Shown one piece after another: positions 21,725 to 33,333 of a stretch of DNA of 64,000 bases (the stretch's first letter is position 1; each line of letters starts with the position of its first letter). Under the pieces are notes generated by a model. The model was not told where the DNA came from. It searched no databases and saw only the letters and a program-made list of their open reading frames with translations. The DNA comes from Vicia villosa (lineage: Eukaryota > Streptophyta > Magnoliopsida > Fabales > Fabaceae): the NCBI RefSeq assembly GCF_029867415.1, contig NC_081180.1, positions 237,530,823 through 237,594,822 of the forward strand. The letters are read 5' to 3'. The position numbers and the translations under genes were made by a program.

Positions 21725-21971
21725 GAAGAGCTTTGTGGGAAGAATTAAAACAATATAGATCTCTACCATAATGCAATTATCTATAAACATGTATTTTCTT
21801 GGCTATGTAAAGTGATGGATGGAGCATACAATATGATCATTCAATTCTTGATAGGTTTAAATGATCAATTTCAAATCACAAAAGGGCAAATTCTCTTTAT
21901 GGATCCAATTCCTCCAATCAAAAAATGTTTTCACTAATTATTTAGTGAGAAAGGTCAATTCAATATGGAAC
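21725..21971 (+). pseudogene. Ty1/copia gag fragment
   Basis: The translation has LWEELKQYRSLP, then CKVMDGAYNMIIQFLIGLNDQFQ, GQILFMDPIPPI and FSEKGQFN. This matches the copia Gag block 'LW.EL..Y....C.C......R....FL.GLND.F...R.QIL..DPLP.I...FS....E.' Stops are present. It ends exactly where the poly(A)-like tail of the minus-strand LINE starts, so the LINE probably inserted into it. Confidence 0.7.
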
Positions 21972-22315
21972 ACTTTTTTTCTTTTTTAATTTTATGGGAA
22001 AGAAAGTTCCATTAATGAGGTAAAAAAACCTTGAGAAACACATAGCATAGGTTTCTTATAGGAGTAACCATCAAACCAAGTTTTTGAACCATAAACTTTA
22101 TCAAATCCAACTAGGTTGTGTGCATAAACATTGAGCACCCTACTAATAAACATAACAGAAGAAAAATTAAAACTACTAAGAAGGAACCTACAATCTGTAG
22201 CAATGGACTCAAAGATAGCAGCTGCTAACGCGCCATTAATACAGTCTACTACATTGAGGGCATCAGATTGGATGATTATGCTCTAAAGCTACAACTCCTT
22301 TGCCATCAGGAGTCT

Positions 22316-22600
22316 TCATCCAATAGCAAGCATTTCAGCCACCACTGGTTCGACAAATATAAACTCTCTTCTGCTTGCAACAAGGATTATTTCCAAGCTA
22401 TGCTTCTTGAGAATGCAGCCATAAGACGCAAAACCTTCCCTGAACACACTTGCATCAACCTGCAAAAAGTGACAATCCTTCGGAGAATACTCAACAGTTG
22501 GCAACAACAAAGGTTGTTTTTTCGAGCCTATTTCAGGGTTCCAAGTATTAAATTCACACACGCTATCAAATGCCTCTTTAGCCACTCTATAAGGATCCAC
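22316..22600 (-). pseudogene. LINE RNase H domain fragment
   Basis: An open frame of 94 codons has VDASVFREGFASYGCILKKH (first acidic residue and the usual 'VDGS...G....G.V.R' pattern) and EPVVAEMLAIG (second acidic position). The rest continues below 22,316 with breaks. It follows the zinc-binding domain in the LINE order. Confidence 0.65.
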
Positions 22601-22623
22601 TTATGTTGGTACAAGATCATACT

Positions 22624-23202
22624 TCAAGCATTCCAAATCTTATAAATCAACTCACACAATAGTTGGATACTTAGAGTATCACCACAAGTCAACACAACAA
22701 ACAACCAAGCATTGATTTCCAGATCATTTGGAACACGGTAGTAAATGATAGACGAGCAGAAAACTTGTTTTGAAAACTCACAGTTTAAGAATAAATTAGA
22801 GGCAGATTCAGTTGAGAAATGACAAAAAAGAGAAAAGGTTATCAAGCCTAATAACTTTTTGGACAAATTCTCTTTAGAGGGCATGATGTTTTTAGCTAAT
22901 CTTTAGAGGAAGTATCAGATCCTAGTGTTAATTGGTGCCTTTTAAATCTCCTTGCAGAGCTTCTGACTTAGAATACTTGAAGGACCAAGACTTTGAGTGC
23001 CTTTGTACTGCATGCTGAGGTGATAGGCTGAGCAAACAGAGTATTCTCCGCTCCTCTCATTGTGCCAAACTATATTATATTTATTGCGCCTAAGTGAGAG
23101 AGGAAGGCTAACAATTTGATTTGCTTTAACCGGGTCGAAACTGGCAACAATCAAATCCCTCTTCCACAAGCTAAACTCTCTATCAATAAGGTTCTTCACC
23201 AT
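22624..23202 (-). pseudogene. LINE zf-RVT region
   Basis: Two open pieces, 22,942-23,202 (LIDREFSLWKRDLI, then ANQIVSLPLSLR, and WHNERSGEYSVCSAYHL) and 22,624-22,884 (SNLFLNCEFSKQVF). They match the plant LINE pattern 'LI....W....I...F.....I..IPL......D...W....G.YSVKS.Y' and 'HLF..C.F...VW'. The middle, with the paired Cys residues, is deleted. Confidence 0.7.
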
Positions 23203-23815
23203 AGCATCCTTATCTATACCTCATGCAGAGCCAAAAAGCTTGAAACCAGAATTCCTCGGGAGCCACCTATCTTTATAAATAAAAAATTTCTCCCCATTTC
23301 CAATCCTCCATCAAGATCCTTTCTAAATTAACTCCCTAGCACTAAGAATACTTCACCACGCGTAGCCAGGCGCAAATCCGTGGGTACTCTCCTAAATAGA
23401 GTTTCTAGGGTAACACATCCCTATTGAACACTCTGCTCACCAAGGATTGTATCTCCTTTTTCCCGCGTCATCTTCTCCCAACTCAGCCAAAGAACCTTTC
23501 TCTCTCTATTCTTCGAGCCCCACCAAAATTTTGCCAACATAGCTTCGATTTCATGATAGATGGTTTTTGGCAGCTTGTAGCAGCTCATAATGTAGATAGG
23601 ATTGCCTGTGCAACGAATTTGATTAGAACTTCCTTACTTGCAATGAATAAGAATCTTTCCTTCCATCCTTTAATCTTTTTCCAAACTCTATCAATAACCA
23701 AAGAAAAAATGTCTCTCTATGATCTTCCAAAAACAACTGGTAAACTGATATATTTAGAATGGCTTGAGACAGTCTTTACTCCCATCCTTGTATGAATCAA
23801 ATGCTTATATTCTTC

Positions 23816-24576
23816 TCACACATTTAGACTAAAAGACACCTCATACTTATCTATATTCTCCACTTGGATAGACGAGATTTGGTACTTCCAAAGAACATCC
23901 AGGATGCAGTCAGCTTCATGATTATTCGCTCTGGTGATTACTAGAGCCTTCCTCGCGACCTGGTCCCATGGATGTTCTTGGTTTGAGCTTCCAACTTCAA
24001 AAGATCTGAAAGGACATCGGTACACAAAATAAACAAGTAAGGTGAAAGAGTGTCCCCTTGACGAAGACCCCTCTCAGGAGTAAAATTTCTACTTGGTTGA
24101 CCGTTGACCAACACTCTATTAGAAATAATGGAAATGCAGTTTCTTATGAGGTTAACCATACTTGCAGCGAAACCCATGGAAAGCAACACTTCAATGATAA
24201 AATGCTATTCCAAACAATCATAAGCTTTTGACATATCCATCTTAAGAGCCAACACACCTTGCTTCCCATCTGTCTTCTTTTTCATCTAGTGGAAGCTCTT
24301 CATAGCCACTAATGCATTGTCCGTAATGAGACGACCTTTAACAAAAGCACTTTGCTCCTCATTAATAATATCAGGCAGAATATGCTTGATTCTATTAGCT
24401 ATTATTTTTGTTATCACTTTCATTACCAAGTTGCAGAGGCTTATATGCCGAAAGTCTTTTGCACTTAAGGGGTTTCTACATTTGGGGATTAGCGCAATGT
24501 GTATGTTGCTTATCATCCATGGGTCTTTGTTATTATTTAGAACAACCAAAGAAAGAGAAATAACATCAGGTCCCAC
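23816..24576 (-). pseudogene. LINE reverse transcriptase, broken
   Basis: The minus-strand blocks are IALIPKCRNPLSAKDFRHISLCN and NEEQSAFVKGRLITDNALVA (24,286-24,576), then MGFAASMVNLIRNCIS, LVNGQPSRNFTPERGLRQGDTLSPYLF (23,941-24,189) and ITRANNHEADCILDVLW (23,816-24,025). These are RT motifs in order. The FADD catalytic block expected between HGTRSR and TRANNHEAD is missing at the frame break near 23,940, so the enzyme is dead independently of the stops. Confidence 0.85.
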
Positions 24577-24948
24577 AATGTTCTAGTACTTTTGGAAAAA
24601 AAATATAGGGTAAACCATTAGGTCCTGGTGCCTTGAGAGGGTGCATCTGGAACAAAGCCTCCTTTACCTCCTGGAGAGTAAACTTGCTCTCACACCAACT
24701 AATGTGTTCCGACTTTAATTTTCATTTCACCATTGAACAAGAATCCTGCATATTAGAAGGGGAGGAATATGCAAAAATAACTCATAAAAATAACTTGCCA
24801 AAATTCTTTCAAGGTGTTCTTCTCCTCTCCACCACCAACCATTGTCATATTTAAGCTTTCTAATATTGTTTGTCTTCCTTATTTGGTCCACTTTTCCATG
24901 AAAGAACTTAGTTTTCTTATCACCATGTTTAAGCCAAAGGGCTCTACT

Positions 24949-25640
24949 TCACTGCCTCCAAATTACCTCCTCAACTTGAAGTAAGTTGTTCCTCTGCTTT
25001 TCAAGTGCCTTGTAGGTTGAAATCTCATCCGGATTTGCATCCCATATGATATCTTCCTTCAAGATCTCTTTAATTCTTCTAATTTCATTGCTGACAGAGC
25101 TACACTTGTACTCATTAAAAATATCATCCAACCCTTTCATGGCTTCACACTTTTGGTAACCGCTAACAAAATGATTACTCCACAGATGCACCACAGAATT
25201 TTCACATCTTGGGTTTTTACTCCAAACTTGTTCTAACCTAAAAATATGCCTTCTTTTCTTGCTAGTTCCTTTAGTATCAGCTTCTAGTTTAACTCTAATA
25301 ACGTCGTAATCTGAACCATAGTGGGATAGATGATTCACCCTTATAGATGAAAATCTGTTGATGAGACTTTCAGTAGCCAGACACTTATCCAATCTGCGCT
25401 AAACGTTATCATTCTCCTTCCTTTCGTTAGTCCAGGTGAAAAGGGTATCCTTCGAAGCCCAAGTCAATTAAACCACATAGCTCCATAGTTTGCGCCCCAA
25501 GAGAATTGACCTAAAGTTCTACTATTTCCACCTCTTTTATCATTATCATACAACACATCATTAAGATCCCAAAAACATATAAATCTTTCCCCACATCTTC
25601 TGACCAGATCTTGAATTAACAATCACATTTTCCTTTTGTT
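24949..25640 (-). pseudogene. LINE endonuclease C-terminal part
   Basis: The open frame 24,949-25,392 has CLATESLINRFSSIRVNHLSHYGSDYDVIRV. This matches the end of the APE-type endonuclease, where 'SDH' is usual; here it is SDYD, so the catalytic His is not seen. It continues into the linker before RT. Upstream to 25,640, broken frames show LTWASKDTLFTWTNERKEND and WGKIYMFLGS, which correspond to 'DLGF.G..FTW.N.R' and 'W...GDFN'. Confidence 0.75.
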
Positions 25641-25743
25641 GAACTCCTTCGGGAAGCCGTAAACTCCGCTAAAGAACCAATCCTACTAATTATATTCATC
25701 AACTATAGTCACCCCTATGTGATTAAGAGAGTAATAACTGATG

Positions 25744-26094
25744 CTAACTTGAACTTTTTCTCTCCAAAATAGAATCAGACCCCCTACTCAAAGCCTCATA
25801 GACTCTGACCCAAAAGCTACCATAATGCATGTTCAAAGCCGAAGGTTGCTCCTCTCTTGAAACTCGAGCTAAAACCAGAAGGTTTCTGTCAAAACTCCAA
25901 AAAACACCTTCAACAATAAAAGAAGAATCAAATATTCTAGTTGAAGATAAGGGAAACATGAGAAAATGGTTTTGAATTGTGTGACTTAAAAACTTTCTCT
26001 TTTCAAAAATTGTTTGAATAAAATAACATAAAGAAAAAAGTGAAAGATAAAGAGAAGGATAAAAACTAACACAAAGATTTATCCTAGTCACCAT
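25744..26094 (-). pseudogene. LINE ORF1 (DUF4283-like) fragment
   Basis: An open frame of 116 codons. Its second half, EGVFWSFDRNLLVLARVSREEQPSALNMHYGSFWVRVYEALSRGSD, has the DUF4283 signature 'PW.FD..LLVL......P....L....FWVQ.H.LP'. In plants this domain belongs to ORF1 of LINEs and is followed by a CCHC knuckle, which is missing here. It is the upstream-most part of this LINE. Confidence 0.7.
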
Positions 26095-26772
26095 AATTGT
26101 AATATCCCATATTATTCAAAGTATCTAATATTGTTAATTAAAGAGAATTATGTTAAATATTAGACTTAGGATGGTAATTTAGGATTATGTGCTTAATTAA
26201 AAATCTAAAGCTAAGTAAAAGGTATTTTGGTATTTTCACCCAGAAGCTATTTTAAAACCAAAATTTCCTTGAAGCCCCATTATTTCCTTTTCTTCATCTC
26301 ACTAAAACTATAAAATAGGAGAGCTCTAGATAGGAAAAATAAAAGAGCACGAAAAAGGAAAAAGAAAGGAGAGGAGAAAGAGTTGCATGCAAGTGGAATT
26401 GAACTGAAAAGAGGAAGATTTAAGCCTTAGTGCCATCAACCATCACCATCTCTACGTCAATTCAGGTTCTTTGCAAGGTTAGGTTCTTAGATTATTTGGG
26501 TAGAACCAATTTAAGGGGAAAATTGCATGTTAGGGACCAAGGGTTTTGCGTATTGTGCTTGCATGTTTAGTTGATGCTATTTCTATGTGTTTTTTGCATG
26601 ATTTAATGTTATAATTATATTTGTGATATTGTGAAATTGTTGCATGCTTGATTTCTATCCATAACATGCTTTGATTGAGAATTTTCATGTTAGGTGTATA
26701 ATTGGGGTTGATGTGGGAGATTTTGGAAATGAGTTTTATGCAGAAAATTGGGTATTTTTCAGTCTGGGCTCC

Positions 26773-26880
26773 GTGGTAATCGATTACCACATGTTGGTAA
26801 TCGATTAGTTGTATAAAATTAGATTTTTAAACATTCTGGAGGCTGGTAATTGATTAGCACATACTGGTAATTGATTACCA
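26773..26880. repeat. Palindrome pairs GTGGTAATCGATTACCAC
   Basis: A perfect 18-bp palindrome at 26,773-26,790 is followed after 'atgtt' by ggtaatcgatta (26,796-26,807). After about 36 bp a second pair with the variant TAATTGATTA occurs (about 26,844-26,880). There are four copies in two doublets. Confidence 0.95.
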
Positions 26881-27019
26881 CTAATTGTGAGAGAAAATGC
26901 ATAATTAAACCCGATGTTAAAGGAACTGAAATAATATGATAACCCCTCCTGCAATTAGTACACTTTAATTAATTAAGGTAAAAATCAATTTAATTCATAA
27001 CACTAATAAAAGAAAATGA

Positions 27020-27360
27020 GACGTATTAAGTCCAACCGAATGGAGCTGTCATAAGTCGTACATACTAAATTCCAATTGGATGGGTCATAATTAATAATGG
27101 CAGGGCCATGTAATAGATCCAACTGAGTGGGCTCGTAATTAGTGATGTTAATAAGTTCTTACAGGAAGGGTCGTAATTAGTACACTCCTAGTGAAATACT
27201 AAGCCCAACCGAATGGAGCCGTAATTAGTAATACTAAATTCCAATCAAAAGGGTCGTAATTAGTAATGGCAGGGTCATGTGCTAAATTCAACCGAGCGGG
27301 GTCGTAATTAGTGATGTGTCTAGTTCTTATTGGAAGGGCCATAATTTTTACATAATACTT
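27020..27360 (+). repeat. Two ~165-bp tandem units
   Basis: Unit 1 starts near 27,026 ('taagtccaaccgaatggag') and unit 2 near 27,202 ('taagcccaaccgaatggag'). Both contain 'aatggcagggycatg' and end with 'gaagggycrtaatt'. Each unit holds three or four copies of 'gggtcgtaattagt'. Confidence 0.85.
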
Positions 27361-28864
27361 GTAAGAGTATCATATTGATTAACTCAGCTAATATGCTAAT
27401 TAATTGTGTTGTGTGAATTAAAATGGAATAATGTGAGAAACCATAAAGTTGGTAAAAGAATTGATGATGGATTAATCTAGGTATAATGGGCATAAATAAT
27501 GGACGAATACACGCTTTTTCCGTAAATGTAACTGTACATATCAGGAATATTTTAGCCGATTAGGGAGGTTGGTGGAAGGATACATAGTCAGTTAAAGAGG
27601 AATGGCGAGTAGTAAGTAGTGTTACATACCATAATTCTCTAGGTTGGGTGCTCAAGTCAGATGTTCGAGCAATGCTAAGAAGTAGTAGCGTCTGAGCCGC
27701 TGCTAAAGCATCCAGAAGTCAGAAGCAGGGATGATAGCCCGGAGCTATCATGGCTAGCTCGGGAACATAAGGATCAATGGTCATAAGACATTACAAGCCA
27801 TTGATGGATTCGGTTACACATGATTAATGGGGACGTTACAACATTTATGGGCGGTTACAACCGTTATGAAGACGCTTAATGGTTATTAGACATAGGATTT
27901 CTCTATAAAAGGGGCTCCCATCCGAGGGATAAGTAAGAGCTGATTATTGGGTGCACACATTCCCTAATCATGGAACCCTAATCTGTAACACCCTTCTAAA
28001 CCCCGCGGAAATTAATAAAATAATTCAGAGTAAAACATGAAAACAAGGGTGCCACAATTCCAATTACAACAAATTTATCATAAATTCATTGTCATGCTTT
28101 CACTAAGGGACAATTCATCATAATACATAAACATCTCATGTTAACACAGCGGAAAATTCATCATACGGATAAGCATAACATCATCTATGCAATATCCCAC
28201 ATAATTCAATACAATAACAGCACGATAGAGTATCATCATAAACTCTAAACTAGTGTTCCCCCAGTGTTACAATATCAGAGCATGACACCTGACGCTACAC
28301 TAATACACTGACTTATGAGCTAATCCTCACCAAGTCGAAAGCAGCTATCCTCAATCTGAAAATGTCAACAGTAAGGGTGAGTCTCATCACAGTTAACAAA
28401 TGTTATTGCATCTCAAATAACAACACATCATAGTTATATTATTCACCCAATTTCATCATATTCAGATTATCAGGAACATCCATCATTTACACAAACGTCA
28501 ACGAAACACATCTTTCAAACAGACAATCATACTCAACATTAATTCAACAAAACACACAACCAACACGTCATCAAATATTTATAACACTGGAATACTTCCA
28601 ATCATGTTATAAAAGTATGCATATGTATGAACTGACACTATGCATGTGGTACCAACATCATCCAATGGGAATAACCCATGACCGATCCAACATCATCCAG
28701 ATACGGCCCTGCCAGCACAGATTCCACACAATGGGAATCATGCCCTTTACTGATCCAACACACCCTTATGGATACAGTATCATCAATGAATATGAATGAA
28801 TGCAACATATACAACATACTTATACCATCGTCAAGTCTAATGAGTAACATCATCAAATACCCAT

Positions 28865-28865
<1 letters not shown>

Positions 28866-28898
<33 letters not shown>
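28866..28898. repeat. (CAT)n microsatellite
   Basis: About eleven CAT/ATC triplets in a row inside solo LTR 5, with more interrupted 'catcatcat' runs to 29,000. Confidence 0.95.
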
Positions 28899-28900
<2 letters not shown>

Positions 28901-29401
28901 GTATGTTTATATACATTAGCATCATTCAAATAAAATCAATCATTATCATCATCATCATTAAAGAACATACATGTGTCCACATTAATCATCATCATCAATA
29001 ATAAGAACACACATGTATCCACATCATTCCAAAACAAATCAGTCATCATCATACAACTCTCAACAAATCATCACATCATAATGTTTTTCAAAACAACATC
29101 TTATATTGTCACATTTCATCATATATGTCAACAATATATCATCCAATTAAACAAATCGTCACATGATTAATATTTCAACGTAGCATGTATTTAACACATC
29201 TCATCACATATATGTACAATACATCATTCACCAAGAAATAAAATCATATTTAAAAATAATTGGATTCACACCTCATTCCATCATTTAAACACGTAGGCTA
29301 CCTCATAAGATTCATCGTGCTCGAAACGGCACTAAAAACGGACCTACGGTTCGAAAGTTACACATCATTTAACTCTTCTAAGAAAACAACTAACGCTACA
29401 G

Positions 29402-29531
29402 CACGCGGCGCAACCAAGGTTCGCGGTGCGACCTGAACCACACAAACGCGTTCGCGGCGCCAACCTATGCACGCGGCGCGATACGAGAAAACAAGTACGC
29501 CTTCGCGGCGCCAACACGGGGACGCGGCGCG
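29402..29531. repeat. CGCGGCGC motif cluster, six copies
   Basis: Copies at 29,402, 29,420 (one change), 29,451, 29,470, 29,502 and 29,521 alternate between 'acgcggcgc' and 'ttcgcggcgc'. They form a GC-rich island inside AT-rich LTR DNA. On the minus (sense) strand they lie about 400 bp after a TATA-like element (29,927-29,940). Confidence 0.9.
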
Positions 29532-30813
29532 AACTGGCGATTTCACAGATTTTCGGGTCTGCGTCAGATCCTGCAATCTGACTCAATCTGAGTCCAAAAC
29601 TGACTCTAAACGTCATATACAGGCAGTTAATCATCAATTGCATCATTATTCATCATCACACATCAAAACAACACATAATCAATCAATAATCCATGCAATT
29701 TTCATCAATTCATAACCTCCCTAAACCCGACATATAATCCAATTGACTCAACAACATCCCTAATCAATATTATTATCCAAGAATACGATAATAGATGATA
29801 ACCGGAGAGTCCCCCCTTACCTTAGCCAAGAGTTCTTGATTGGTCTCTCCCTCCATTGCTCCTCTTTCACGTTCTTCGTGTTCCAACTCTTTTCACGTTC
29901 CTCTCCCTTATTCCCAATTCTTATTATTTTATAAAATAAACTTTAATTGGGATAAGACCTTTACTAACATAACACCCCCTCATTCCTTAACATCACACAT
30001 GGCCCAACACCATAAACCATCATTTTCCAATTAACTTCTACAAATCACCAATAATTCTAATTATTAATTAAATTTCCATTTAAATTAAAAATTAAAATAT
30101 ACGGGTGTTACATAATCCCCCAATCTACTCAATATCTTCCTCTGAACAGTTGCGACCTCACCAGATTTGCTTCCGGGAGGTATTCCAAATATGTTCTACC
30201 AGAACAGTAACCATAAGCCTCAGTTGATATAGATGGTGCACATTGGTCGTAAGGATTGTAATCCTTATAACATTTTCTCATGATACGAGACTTGTTCCTA
30301 GGTACCCGTGGATTGAGAAATCTCGTAAGGATTAATAAACTAAAGTCGAGTGGATGTTTAGGAGTGCCTAACATCACTATTGTTTGTTGTATATGTGAAG
30401 CCCATACGCTTCTACTTTCCCTGCTTTACCCTAATTGGCACAAGGTAGTATTGTCAGTCGAGATATCAGTTGCATGACCTTGGTAGCCGAGTGGATTCAT
30501 AAGATAGAGAACTCCATTGAAATAAGTTGTATATCACCCCATGTTAACTATTTCTAGTAATTCAACTCAAGAAGAAGGTAAAGGAACGATGTCTTGAAGA
30601 CTTGGAAGCCCAAAGTTGTTTATGATTCCGCTATGTTGTTATCTATCTATAGTATTTTTTGTATTAGATGTCTTTATCATATATTTGTACTGACTAATAC
30701 TTGTTTATTACATGTATTGGATGTCATTTAGGCGCTTTTGATTGTACTCAGTACTAGTTTAACATTTCAAATAGTATGTTTATATACACATATTATTTGG
30801 GGTATTACAACAA

Positions 30814-32108
30814 TCTATAGCTATGTCTAGTCCCGTCAATCTTGAAGAATTACCCACTATAATCAAATTGATTTCAACCAATGAATTACCAACTATTAAA
30901 GTAACTATACTCTAGATTTTTTTCACAAAGATTCTGACTTAAATAAAGTACTTACACTCTAGACTTTAACCACCGACCTTGAGAGTATCCAATAATAATT
31001 GAGAACTTTTAGAGGATTAAGCCTACGAATCCCCTTATACAAGGAAAATGAAGTTCCAGACTAACTTCTATCCAAATAACAAATTTAAAAATAAAATGGT
31101 TAGTCTTCACACCGAACAACTAAACAGAACTTTGAGTGGTTAGTCTCTAAGCCAAACTGAGATTTTGCACATGCTGATCACGAACCAAGATAGAGTTTTG
31201 AGTTGATTGCCCTCTGAACTGAATTGAGGTTTTACACAGACCGACCATAAACTAAATCGAGATTTTTTTTAATAAGTCTGATCTCGAATCTACTAAGCTT
31301 TTACATAGGTTGAACTCAGAAATCGGATGAGATTTTATTCTAGACTGATCTCGAACCAATAGAGATTTTGACCAGGTTAAGCTCAAGAATCCTTATGAAT
31401 ATTTTTCTCTTGCTATTCTTCACGAACCCAATATGAGAGTTTTTCTTCAATGCAGGAGCTCATGAACTAAACAGAGACTTATATTATTCCCTAAAAGAGA
31501 TTTTACACTGAATTAGCTCTAAACCAAAATATTCGCTTCCTAAGGAAAAATAATTTACTCAAGAGAAAAAATTACTCTTGGTTAATTTTCAGTAAAGCCC
31601 TCACCTAGAACAAAGTCCTCACTTAAAGTCAAGAACGCTCTCAAAGTACTATGGTTAAAATATGTGAAAAAGTGGAAATGACTTAGTGAAGGTATGAGAG
31701 AAAGGAAAAGTGATGATTTTCATGTTTTTCGGATGATTTGAGATGGCAGAGAGTATCTATTTATAGGCCAAGAAATTTTTTTAACTTAGAAACAATCCAT
31801 GGCCTAATAAATAATCTAATCGATTAGATAATTAATTAGGTACTTTCAATAATCGATTATTGCTGCCTAAATTAGAAGGTTTTGATAGAGGGTCGTGAGC
31901 GTTCATTAAGATATCGTTACAATAAATTATAGAATAAAATATCCCTTATTTAATTGGTTAGGTCAAGTATCTAATTGATTAGACAGTTAAAAAAAGTCTT
32001 TTAATCAATGGAACAGTTTCCTAATCAATTGGCAAGGCTCGAAAAACATTTTTGGTGATTTTAATTAAAAAAGAGAGGATTTAAAAATATTTTTAGTTTA
32101 CATGTTTT
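30814..32108 (-). mobile_element. Minus-strand LTR remnant (AATCGATT family)
   Basis: The minus strand has 'ccttgccaattgattaggaaactgtt', 'ctaatcgattag' (31,817-31,828) and 'aataatcgattatt' (near 31,849). About 50 bp later comes a TATA-like box, ctataaatag (complement of 31,757-31,766), then a leader. This order and wording match the plus-strand remnants at 57,130-58,165 and 58,180-59,275. The low-coordinate end is cut by solo LTR 4. Confidence 0.6.
31130..31400 (-). repeat. Degenerate ~50-55 bp repeat units
   Basis: About five diverged units, each with 'gatctcgaacca', 'aactgagatttt' or a close variant, for example near 31,157, 31,210, 31,255, 31,325 and 31,365. They lie in the transcribed part of the minus-strand LTR. 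Confidence 0.6.
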
Positions 32109-33328
32109 TTAACTATACTACTTTCAAAAATGTCCCAGTGTCTTTACAATACATTGATCACTCAGATATACATGATATATTGAGCTTTCAGACTTCCTCT
32201 CTTTCATACTCTGGAGCTTCAAGTTCTTTTGCCGGATATACCATTCACATAAACATTCCACTAGAATATTGAATCTTCTAGTGGATAATGCTTGGGATAT
32301 CTTCATGTTTATCACCATCGTCAGAGAGGTGTAAAAGTATCATCTGTGATCATAAACCCTAGAGTCTTTAGCTCGATTAGGAAAGATAGTTTGATCAACC
32401 ACCTTGTGCATTTTTAACACTTGAGATAGATTTAGTAATTGCTTGACTTCATGCATTGTTATCACCATAAATTCTTCAAATGTTGTCATCATTAAAACTA
32501 AGTCACCATTAAAGCTAAGCAATTGCTTTTTGAGTCTTACTATCCACAAGCTTTATCATCTTAGATCACTTTTTGATTATACATGTAAGTACATGGTCCC
32601 ACAAGCCTTACAATTGACCGACCTTTTGTGTACCTACCTGGACTTTAAACAATAATATGTCCCGCTTCAGGTGATATAAATAATATGCATATGTTCATGG
32701 AGATCCAAATAGAGCTAAATCTAGCTTAAGTGTATAATGCATGGGGACTTAAGAGCTCAAGAGAAAATCACAAGTTTAAACTAGCATTGTATTATTTTCT
32801 CAGTGCTGATGAATAAACCCAAAATCAACTTGACCCAAAATTCAAATTGCAACTATCATTCAAATAATCTGCTCAAATAAGGGACTAAAATTGCATTGCA
32901 ATTGGTATCATTTTATTTTTATGTTTTGTTTAAATTTGATCTTTGAATTTTGTAATTTGATTTATCGCTTATTTTTAATTCATTTTTAATTTGATAATTT
33001 GAATTATTTGATTGCTTGTGTACTTTTTGAGATACCCTTACCTTTAATATATTAGTTTTGGACCCATTAATATGTTTTAAGCCTATGCAACTTAATGTAA
33101 TTCAATGTGTTAAGTGTAGCTTGAATCACAAGTTAGAATACTTAAATCAAGGTTTTAATGAAGCTTGATTCGAATAAGACATGTTGTTATTTAAATCAAA
33201 CATTTACTTGAAGTTTAGAACTTGATTATGTTAACTTGATTCGAATCATTGATATGTGTGATTGGAATCACAATACTCATTGACTCAAATCACAAAGTTT
33301 TTTATTTGAATCATGTAAATTAAAATTT
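32109..33328. other. Host DNA left of the complete Sirevirus; GATTCGAATC-rich LTR-like DNA
   Basis: No gene is recognised at 32,109-33,000. From about 33,100 the DNA is rich in 'gattcgaatc'/'gattcaaatc' words, which continue right of the element (42,946-43,100). The Sirevirus therefore sits inside an older repeat, probably an LTR. Confidence 0.5.
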
Positions 33329-33333
33329 CTTTT

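Larger units (their letters stand above)
21972..26094 (-). mobile_element. Decayed L1-type LINE (non-LTR retrotransposon)
   Basis: Read from 26,094 down, the order is ORF1 (DUF4283-like), endonuclease, reverse transcriptase, zinc-binding zf-RVT, RNase H, and an A-rich tail whose complement is the T-run at 21,973-21,994. This is the standard order of plant L1 LINEs. It is about 4.1 kb, with many stops and frameshifts, and shorter than a full element because the end of ORF1 and much of the endonuclease are missing. The target duplication could not be found, since the 5' end abuts the solo LTR at 26,098. Confidence 0.85.
27984..30113 (-). mobile_element. Tekay-like solo LTR 5 (TSD TAATC)
   Basis: The ends TGTAACACCC/GGGTGTTACA are a perfect 10-bp inverted repeat, and the TSD TAATC is perfect (27,979-27,983 and 30,114-30,118). 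Length is 2130 bp. The minus strand looks like the sense strand: 'ttggctaaggtaagg' (leader-like) comes after the first 300 bp and 'ccgcggggttt...gggtgttaca' closes it. It contains a CATCAT microsatellite and the CGCGGCGC cluster. It inserted into solo LTR 4, so it is younger. Confidence 0.85.
26098..30809 (+). mobile_element. Ty3/gypsy (Tekay-like) solo LTR 4, with nested solo LTR 5
   Basis: It starts TGTAATATCCC and ends GGGGTATTACA, near-perfect inverted ends (one mismatch). The flanks ATAAT (26,093-26,097) and ACAAT (30,810-30,814) agree at 4 of 5 bases. Without the nested LTR and its TSD it is about 2.6 kb. No PBS or coding domain exists, so it is a solo LTR. TATA-like boxes are ctataaaatagg (26,308-26,319) and ctctataaaagg (27,901-27,912). 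It carries the TAATCGATTA palindromes (26,773-26,880) and a two-unit repeat (about 27,026-27,360). Assignment to Tekay/Del rests on the TGTAATAYCCC ends and length. Confidence 0.7.

Noticed and set aside
28678..29001. Open frame with a run of twelve His residues
   Set aside because: It is the CAT microsatellite of solo LTR 5 read in one frame.
26773..29531. CRISPR-like short repeats with spacers
   Set aside because: The repeats are palindromes in plant LTRs at irregular distance, with spacers that are themselves repeated, and no cas genes exist in this eukaryotic DNA.
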